Source: an uncultured Verrucomicrobia subdivision 3 bacterium (lineage in GTDB: Bacteria; Verrucomicrobiota; Verrucomicrobiia; Limisphaerales; DASXHY01). From it: 19,906 bases of DNA. Shown here piece by piece: positions 15,030 to 19,906 of the stretch; positions within the stretch are counted from its first letter, which is position 1; each line of letters opens with the position of its first letter. Below the pieces are notes generated by a model. That model was not told the DNA's origin, did not search any database, and saw only the letters and a list, made by a program, of their open reading frames with translations. The position numbers and the translations under genes were made by a program. Where the stretch lies: assembly GCA_937890005.1 (NCBI GenBank), contig CALBZA010000066.1, positions 1 through 19,906 of the forward strand, given 5' to 3'.

Positions 15030-16364
15030 CTACATTCCGTGTTCATACTTTTTCGGCGCGGGCTCAGGGCTGCTGTTCTGCGGCGCCTTCAACTTCTTGA
15101 CCAGCACCTTCGAGTTGCGGCCGCTCTGGTCGTATTTCTCGCGGCGGACGGACGGAAGATCGTCGGGCGTGCCTTCGTTGAATCCGCCTTTGGACTGAAA
15201 GTAAGTGAACGCCTGCGTCGAAAGGGTGAGCAGTTCGTTCAATCCGAGTTCCCGCGCCTTGGCTTCGACGAACTGGATCAGCTTGCGTCCGATGCCCTGG
15301 TTTTCGTGCGAGGGATTCACGTAAAGACACGCGAGTTCGCCCTTGCCCTGTTCGGGATAAACATGAAGCGCCACGCACGCCACGGGATTTCGATCAATCT
15401 CGAAGATGTAGTAGTCGTTCAGGTTCTTCTCGATCATCGCCCGGGTGCGCTTCACCAGTTCGTCGGTTTCGACGGCTTTCTTGGTCAGCTGCTGGATGGC
15501 GCGGATGTCCTTTTTCTTGGCCGGGCGAATCTGCTGATATTCGTTGGCGTAGATCAACGTTCCGATGCCCTCGTTGGAAAACACCTCCGCGAGGAGACCT
15601 TCATCAACGCGTCCGTTGATGATGTGAACGCGCTGCACTCCGGCAACGCAGGCGCTCGCGGCGTGCTGCGCCTTCGAAAGCATTTCGGGCACGAAGCCGT
15701 TGCTGTTGGACTGGAGAAGCTTCTTCAGTTCGGCAACGAGCATCTGCCGGATGAGCGTGTCGTTGTAACGCAGGCCGTCGTGCGCGGTGATGAATATCAG
15801 TTTTGTGGCCTTCAGCGCCTCGGCGATTGCAACTGCCACGCCGTCCGAGTTCACGCGATAGGTTTTGCCATCGCCATCGAAGCCGAGCGGCGGCACGACG
15901 GGAATGATGCCCTGGCTCAAAAGCGTCTGGAGCAGCTCGGTATCGACACGTTCCACCTTGCCGGTGTTGAGGTGATCGACGCCCTGAATGATTCCGAGCG
16001 GGTGGGCAATGATGGCGTTGGTACAGGCGGCGCGCAGGTCGTTCGCCGAAAGGCCTTCCAGGATTTCGTGCGTGAGCCGATTGGCGGCATCCAATGCGAT
16101 CTGCAGCGTGACGTTGTCGGTGATTCCCGAACCGTCGTGGTTCGAAATCTTCACGTTCTGCTTTTCAGCAACAGCCCGGATTTGCGCCGAGGCACCGTGG
16201 ACCAGAACGACGCGGATGTTCAGCGAGCGGAGAACCGCGATGTCCAGGAGGATGTTGGCAAAGTTTTCGTCCGGGACGATGATGCCATCCACGGCAATGA
16301 TGAAGGTCTTTTCCCGGAATTGCGGGATGTATTGCAGGATGCCCCGAAGGTCAGTCAGTTTCAC
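15030..16364 (-). CDS. argA: Amino-acid N-acetyltransferase (N-acetylglutamate synthase)
   Basis: A 444-residue cytoplasmic enzyme for the first step of arginine synthesis, acetylating glutamate with acetyl-CoA. It has the classical ArgA architecture: an amino-acid-kinase-like domain (about 1-275, with VHGAS at 55-59 and VNSDGVAVAIAEAL near 171-184), which in the family binds arginine for feedback control, then a GNAT domain (about 278-425) with LYVNPSHENQGIGRKL carrying the acetyl-CoA pyrophosphate loop. The RRSK-like GRNSKVLVKKL end of the GNAT domain also fits. The start is GTG at 16364, fixed by an in-frame TGA nine bases upstream. A proline/lysine-rich tail of about 17 residues follows. 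It is a single-gene unit, convergent with the sugar operon and unrelated to it. Confidence 0.93.
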   Translation of the reverse strand: MKLTDLRGILQYIPQFREKTFIIAVDGIIVPDENFANILLDIAVLRSLNIRVVLVHGASAQIRAVAEKQNVKISNHDGSGITDNVTLQIALDAANRLTHEILEGLSANDLRAACTNAIIAHPLGIIQGVDHLNTGKVERVDTELLQTLLSQGIIPVVPPLGFDGDGKTYRVNSDGVAVAIAEALKATKLIFITAHDGLRYNDTLIRQMLVAELKKLLQSNSNGFVPEMLSKAQHAASACVAGVQRVHIINGRVDEGLLAEVFSNEGIGTLIYANEYQQIRPAKKKDIRAIQQLTKKAVETDELVKRTRAMIEKNLNDYYIFEIDRNPVACVALHVYPEQGKGELACLYVNPSHENQGIGRKLIQFVEAKARELGLNELLTLSTQAFTYFQSKGGFNEGTPDDLPSVRREKYDQSGRNSKVLVKKLKAPQNSSPEPAPKKYEHGM

Positions 16365-16576
16365 GTTAGATCAATTCGATTGCTCGGGGGCTGATAAGTA
16401 AAGAGTTTCGCCACAGATTCAACATAAATTCAGACAATCTCGAACACGCGTCCGCAAACTCAACACAAGCACCAGAATTAATGAAGCATTCACCGAAGCG
16501 TGATGCCCGCATCTTCGTCTCTTCCGAGCGGAGGCAGAGGGGGTGGGGGGAGGAGGTTTTCCGGACGAGTGAGGAA

Positions 16577-16593
16577 AGCCGTTGTAAACGGCT
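16577..16593. repeat. Hairpin, 7-bp arms
   Basis: AGCCGTT-GTA-AACGGCT, a perfect inverted repeat with a 3-base loop, in the argA upstream gap. Confidence 0.75.
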
Positions 16594-16614
16594 GGCTGCG
16601 CGATAACGCGTCTG

Positions 16615-16634
16615 CACCGTGCTGAAGCACGGTG
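16615..16634. repeat. Hairpin, 8-bp arms, TGAA loop
   Basis: CACCGTGC-TGAA-GCACGGTG is perfect, and lies 21 bp after the preceding hairpin. The compact tetraloop form looks like a REP-type unit rather than a terminator, since no T-run follows. Confidence 0.8.
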
Positions 16635-16729
16635 TTAATGAGAGTGACCTCGAAGCGCGGCAATACCCGCTTGTTTTACCCGAACGATTTTCAGGCGGAA
16701 CGGCAGCTCCGTCTTATCAACAATAGGTA

Positions 16730-16751
16730 GGGCAAAGCTGCCGCTTTGCCC
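16730..16751. repeat. Hairpin, 9-bp arms, TGCC loop
   Basis: GGGCAAAGC-TGCC-GCTTTGCCC is perfect. No T-run follows on either strand, so it is more likely a REP-like palindrome than an intrinsic terminator. Confidence 0.8.
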
Positions 16752-16758
16752 CATTTTC

Positions 16759-16774
16759 CGCACCGACCGGTGCG
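16759..16774. repeat. Hairpin, 7-bp arms
   Basis: CGCACCG-AC-CGGTGCG, 7 bp after the preceding hairpin. The two-base spacer is too tight for a stable RNA loop without opening the inner pair; as DNA it is a near-perfect palindrome. Confidence 0.6.
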
Positions 16775-16922
16775 TTCCGTTCGTCAACGAGATCGCACCA
16801 CGAAATATTTCCTCTTTCCGCGCTTCGCTTCGGGGCGAGGGAGTATTTTGGCGTGGGTGTTCAGTTGCTCCTCGAACACGCGTCCACTTGCCGGGTTCGC
16901 GGCGGTTGCGTAGGCTCGCTGC

Positions 16923-17663
16923 ATGGATGAACCGCCCGCCAGCTTTCGCAGGCTGGATTCTCAAAAGATCGTCGAGAGTGCGCATGCCCTCCGGGATCGC
17001 ATCGGACGGCGATTTCCCGATTCCGGGCTCGGAAACCTTTCACACGAGATCGTTCAGGTCGCCGAGGAAACGGTCGCGCGGATCGATTGGATTCAACGTC
17101 CGCACATTCCGTTGCGGGTCGGGGTGGCATTTCTGACGATCACGATCGTAGCCATTCTGATCGGGTTGTTGATTCAGATCCGTCAGTTTCAGTTGGGTGA
17201 CTTCGGAAGCTTCGTTCAGGCGCTGGAATCGAGCATTGGAACCGTGGTTTTCATCGGCGCCGCCGTGTTGTTTCTCGTGAATTGGGAAAATCGAATCAAG
17301 CGCCAGCGCGCCTTGAAAGCGGTTCACGAACTTCGTGCCCTGGCGCACATCGTGGACATGCACCAGCTCACGAAGGATCCCGAGAATTATTTCGGACGCG
17401 GCCAACGCCCGGTCGCGCCGCCGAAGCGTGAAATGACACCGTTCGAGCTGAATCGGTATCTCGATTACTGCAGCGACGCCCTTGCGTTGCTCAGCAAGAT
17501 CGGCGCTTTGTACGTGCAGGATTTCCAGGATTCCGTGCTTCTGGACGCGGTTGATGATGTCGAGGATTTGACGTCCGGACTTTCCCGCAAGATCTGGCAG
17601 AAGATCACGATTCTTGAAAACATGAAACGCGGCGGGGAATGGGATAAGGTTTCCCAGTCCTGA
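16923..17663 (+). CDS. Hypothetical membrane protein with two transmembrane helices
   Basis: I do not recognise a named family. The 246-residue protein has a charged N-terminal cytoplasmic-type region (1-63), a strong membrane helix (about 65-87), a short connecting segment, and a second helix (about 103-121). A soluble C-terminal region follows with a basic run NRIKRQRALK and helical, acidic stretches (ALAHIVDMHQLTKDPE). No signal peptide, catalytic motif or repeat is visible. ATG 16923 is used; only a weak TAGG lies upstream. It is 63 bp before the aldo/keto reductase on the same strand and may share its transcript. Confidence 0.75.
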   Translation: MDEPPASFRRLDSQKIVESAHALRDRIGRRFPDSGLGNLSHEIVQVAEETVARIDWIQRPHIPLRVGVAFLTITIVAILIGLLIQIRQFQLGDFGSFVQALESSIGTVVFIGAAVLFLVNWENRIKRQRALKAVHELRALAHIVDMHQLTKDPENYFGRGQRPVAPPKREMTPFELNRYLDYCSDALALLSKIGALYVQDFQDSVLLDAVDDVEDLTSGLSRKIWQKITILENMKRGGEWDKVSQS

Positions 17664-17726
17664 TCCGACAGCGCGGCGCCCGTTTCTTCGCTTTGCAGAA
17701 TGCTTCAGCGACAATAGCTTCGCGGC

Positions 17727-18665
17727 ATGGAAACGATTTCGATCGGTGTCAGTTCGTTGAAAGCGAGCCGTCTTGCATTCGGCTGCTGGCGTCTTGCGGG
17801 TTCGCCCTCCGCGTCTCCGGCAGAGAATGAAGCCGCTGCAAAAGCTGCGATTCGGGCCGCCTACGACGGCGGATACACGTTCTTCGACAACGCCAACATC
17901 TACGGCAGAGGCGAAGCGGAACGGCTGTTGGGCGACGCCTTGCGCGAGATTTCCGGAATGCGCGAACGGGTGGTGATCACGACGAAATGCGGCGTCCGGC
18001 ACGCCGGCGATCCTGTTCCTGAGGCACCGCATCGATGGGATTTTTCGGGCGACTACATTGTCGAACAATGCGAGCAGTCGTTGAAGCGGCTGCGTGTCGA
18101 TGCGATCGACATTTACATGCTGCACCGACCGGATTACCTCGGCGATCCGGAGGAAATCGCAGCCGCGTTCACACGACTCAAGAATGCCGGCAAAGTGCGC
18201 TGGTTCGGTGTCAGCAATTTCCGACCAACATTTCTGACTGCGTTGCAGGTCGTTTGCCCGATGCCGCTGGTAACGCATCAGGTTGAAATCAGCCTCGCGA
18301 AACTGGACGCGCTCAACGACGGCACACTTGATCAATGTTTGATCGAAAAGATCACGCCGATGGCGTGGAGTCCGCTGGCGGGTGGATTGATTGGTGGCGG
18401 CGCAAAACGTCTTCTCGCCTGGCAACAGCAGTACAAGCCCGAGAAATTTCTGCCGGTGTTGGAGGAAATTGCGGGTCAACGCGGCGTGAGCCGGACTGCG
18501 GTCGCGCTGGCGTGGCTGTTGCGGCATCCGGCCCGGATCGTTCCGATCGTCGGTTCGCTCAACCCGGAACGCATTCGCGACGCGGTGAAGGCGACGGAGA
18601 TCACTTTGTCGCGCGAAGAGTGGTATCGACTGTTCACGGCAGCGCGTGGCGAACCGCTTCCATGA
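17727..18665 (+). CDS. Aldo/keto reductase family oxidoreductase
   Basis: A 312-residue TIM-barrel, NADPH-dependent reductase. The catalytic tetrad is present: Asp54 and Tyr59 (FFDNANIYG), Lys87 (TTKCG) and His133 (LHRPD). The C-terminal nucleotide site is seen in AWLLRHPARIVPIVGSLNPERIRDA. The whole resembles the YdhF-like branch, whose physiological substrates are mostly unknown. It is followed 48 bp later by the thpR gene. No operon function can be inferred from its neighbours. Confidence 0.93.
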   Translation: METISIGVSSLKASRLAFGCWRLAGSPSASPAENEAAAKAAIRAAYDGGYTFFDNANIYGRGEAERLLGDALREISGMRERVVITTKCGVRHAGDPVPEAPHRWDFSGDYIVEQCEQSLKRLRVDAIDIYMLHRPDYLGDPEEIAAAFTRLKNAGKVRWFGVSNFRPTFLTALQVVCPMPLVTHQVEISLAKLDALNDGTLDQCLIEKITPMAWSPLAGGLIGGGAKRLLAWQQQYKPEKFLPVLEEIAGQRGVSRTAVALAWLLRHPARIVPIVGSLNPERIRDAVKATEITLSREEWYRLFTAARGEPLP

Positions 18666-18713
18666 TGCGATTTGCATTGGCACCCCGGCACACGATTCAG
18701 AACAATCACGACC

Positions 18714-19337
18714 ATGGAAACTGAGACGGAGATGCTTCGATTGTTTGTGGCGGTTTCAGTGCCGGACCGGATCAAGGCGGAGCTCGCTCTTGCACAGGAG
18801 GAGTTGCGATCGTTGGTTTCCGAACACGGAATTCGCTGGACGCGCACAGAACAATTCCATCTCACACTGAAGTTTCTCGGCAATGTTCCTCAATCCGATC
18901 TCAGCCGCGTTTCAGAGCTTCTTCACGACGCCTGCACTGGCTTTCCCGTGTTACGACTGCGTTGTGAACGGATCGGATTTTTTCCGCACAAACGTGTTCC
19001 GCGTGTGATCTGGGCATCGGTTCACGACGAGGCGAAGGCGCTTCCGATGTTGCAGGAATCGGTTGAAGCAGCGTTGGAGGGAATTTGTCCCGCCGAAAAG
19101 GAAAATGACTTCACCGCTCACGTGACGCTGGCGCGATGTCATGATGTCCGCCGGTCGGATGCGGAAACCCTTCTTCATGCGGCGCAGGAGATGAACGCGC
19201 GATTTTTCGGGGAATGGGAGGTGAAACAGGTTGAATTGATCCGCAGCGAACTGCGTCCGGGCGGTTCGCGCTATTCGTTGATCGATTCCTTCCCGCTTGC
19301 CCGCGGCACGGCATTTGACACTCTGCCGCCACAATGA
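18714..19337 (+). CDS. thpR: RNA 2',3'-cyclic phosphodiesterase (2'-5' RNA ligase family)
   Basis: A 207-residue member of the 2H phosphoesterase superfamily, about the normal length. The two H-x-T-x motifs are HLTL (His49, Thr51) and HVTL (His136, Thr138). Characteristic flanks are present: LRLFVAVSVPDRIK at the N-terminus, FLGNVP after the first motif, and RYSLIDSFPL at the end. The enzyme hydrolyses 2',3'-cyclic phosphate RNA ends and can join tRNA halves through 2'-5' bonds in vitro. ATG 18714 is used; ATG 18732 is also possible and begins nearer the conserved region, while TTG 18672 only lengthens it. Its stop overlaps the next start (ATGA). Confidence 0.92.
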   Translation: METETEMLRLFVAVSVPDRIKAELALAQEELRSLVSEHGIRWTRTEQFHLTLKFLGNVPQSDLSRVSELLHDACTGFPVLRLRCERIGFFPHKRVPRVIWASVHDEAKALPMLQESVEAALEGICPAEKENDFTAHVTLARCHDVRRSDAETLLHAAQEMNARFFGEWEVKQVELIRSELRPGGSRYSLIDSFPLARGTAFDTLPPQ

Positions 19338-19906
19338 GCGAGACGTCAGATCGTCGATCGGAAGAGTTTCTCCGCGCGAGCGGCCAGTTCAAGCTGGGCG
19401 CGCTGGTCACGGAATCTTCGCATCCGCTTACGGCCAATCTCAGTGACGTGGCGCGCGCGGACGTTGTGAAAGCGCTCGACCTGCTGTTTCAGGTGGATGG
19501 CGATGTGGTGCGGCGGTTTCGCGAATTCGTTGAAGCACGACAAGCAGACCCGATCGTTGAAACAGTCGTTGCTTCGATTGCGAATGGCGGAAAGCTGTTC
19601 TTCACCGGCTGCGGCGCGACAGGCCGGTTGAGCATTCTGCTGGTTTCTATCTGGCGCGAATTCTGGGCCAAGCGGAATCAACCTGAGTTTGAGCAACGCG
19701 CATTCAGCGTGATGGCGGGCGGCGATTTCGCGTTGATCAAATCCGTTGAAGGCTTCGAAGACTTCGCTGCGTTTGGACAAAAGCAGCTGGCCGGTCTCGG
19801 GGTTTCGTCCGGCGACGTTGTTTTTGCGATCACTGAGGGTGGCGAAACTTCATTCGTCATCGGCACCGCGTGGAAGGGCGTCGAGGCCGGCGCAAAGGTT
19901 TTCTTC
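19334..19906 (+). CDS. SIS-domain protein of the MurQ/GCKR family, 5' part (runs off the window)
   Basis: The frame is open from ATG 19334 through the last base (191 codons), so the gene is cut by the window edge. ALVTESSHPLTANLS (23-37) matches the N-terminal family signature, TGCGATGRLSILL (91-103) is the sugar-phosphate-binding loop of the SIS domain, VMAGGDFALIKSVEGFED (126-143) matches the second active-site segment, and DVVFAITEGGETSFVIGTA (161-179) the next one. By eye, Ile106 stands where E. coli MurQ has catalytic Glu83, while Glu142 matches Glu114. That pattern resembles animal glucokinase regulatory protein more than an N-acetylmuramate-6-phosphate etherase. Sugar-phosphate binding is likely; lyase activity is doubtful. 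The ATG overlaps the thpR stop. Confidence 0.85.
   Translation, partial: MSETSDRRSEEFLRASGQFKLGALVTESSHPLTANLSDVARADVVKALDLLFQVDGDVVRRFREFVEARQADPIVETVVASIANGGKLFFTGCGATGRLSILLVSIWREFWAKRNQPEFEQRAFSVMAGGDFALIKSVEGFEDFAAFGQKQLAGLGVSSGDVVFAITEGGETSFVIGTAWKGVEAGAKVFF

Larger units (their letters stand above)
16365..16922. other. 558-bp gene-free region with repeats and hairpins
   Basis: No credible gene is visible; short open frames on the minus strand have no family resemblance and run through hairpins. The part next to 16364 must hold the argA promoter, but I cannot pinpoint it. The right half holds hairpins at 16577-16593, 16615-16634, 16730-16751 and 16759-16774. Segments near 16530-16565 (GGAGGCAGAGGGGGTGGGG) and 16836-16852 (GGGGCGAGGGAGT) resemble parts of the 301-bp repeat at the left end of the window. 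Confidence 0.7.

Noticed and set aside
14970..16394. 474-codon open frame on the plus strand
   Set aside because: It is the complement of argA, whose strand shows full ArgA domain motifs; the plus-strand translation has none.
16730..16751. Rho-independent terminator
   Set aside because: Strong stem but no T-run on either side and no gene ending into it.
17040..18683. 547-codon open frame on the minus strand
   Set aside because: It runs antisense through the membrane protein and the aldo/keto reductase, both of which have convincing plus-strand sequence; the translation is Arg-rich and featureless.
19334..19906. Standard MurQ etherase of cell-wall recycling
   Set aside because: The residue aligned with catalytic Glu83 is isoleucine and no murein-recycling gene is nearby.

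Overview
The window comes from a GC-rich bacterial chromosome. Its content suggests a Verrucomicrobia/Planctomycetes-type heterotroph: a BNR-fold secreted protein, an SSS symporter, DUF1537/PdxA/DHDPS-family enzymes and a secreted GH2 glycosidase packed in one operon, plus many small dispersed repeats in the gaps. This lineage guess is inference from gene style; there is no rRNA or other marker gene here.

Layout. Positions 1-842 hold almost three copies of a 301-bp tandem repeat that carries palindromes and no credible gene. Next, on the minus strand, come an L-fucose/L-arabinose isomerase-like protein (3220-1760) and the N-terminal (TPP-binding) half of a two-subunit transketolase (1675-845). 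The matching C-terminal subunit is not in the window and, if present, would lie beyond the repeats. A divergent promoter region (about 3221-3326) separates this pair from a tightly packed plus-strand cluster of eight genes (3327-14888): BNR/Asp-box protein with C-terminal YwqK-like repeats, SSS symporter, iron-containing alcohol dehydrogenase, DHDPS/KDG-aldolase family lyase, PdxA-family dehydrogenase, DUF1537 four-carbon acid sugar kinase, AraC regulator and GH2 glycosidase. Adjacent reading frames overlap or lie within a few bases of each other in most cases, which indicates one operon.

The kinase plus PdxA-like pair is the known signature for converting four-carbon sugar acids (threonate/erythronate type) into dihydroxyacetone phosphate. 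Together with an aldolase, an alcohol dehydrogenase, a symporter and two secreted proteins, it looks like a complete uptake-to-central-metabolism route for a carbohydrate or sugar acid whose identity the sequence does not reveal.

Convergent to the operon is argA (16364-15030), an N-acetylglutamate synthase with fused amino-acid-kinase and GNAT domains. A 560-bp gap (16365-16922) follows with several hairpins and degenerate repeat copies. Then come a two-helix membrane protein of unknown function, an aldo/keto reductase, a ThpR-type RNA 2',3'-cyclic phosphodiesterase, and the first 191 codons of a SIS-domain protein that resembles the glucokinase-regulator branch of the MurQ family because one catalytic glutamate is replaced.

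The most notable observations are the undefined acid-sugar operon, the GCKR-like SIS protein coupled to thpR, the fused BNR/YwqK protein, and short tandem repeats of different period (301, 7, 13 and 8 bp) that touch gene ends or starts.
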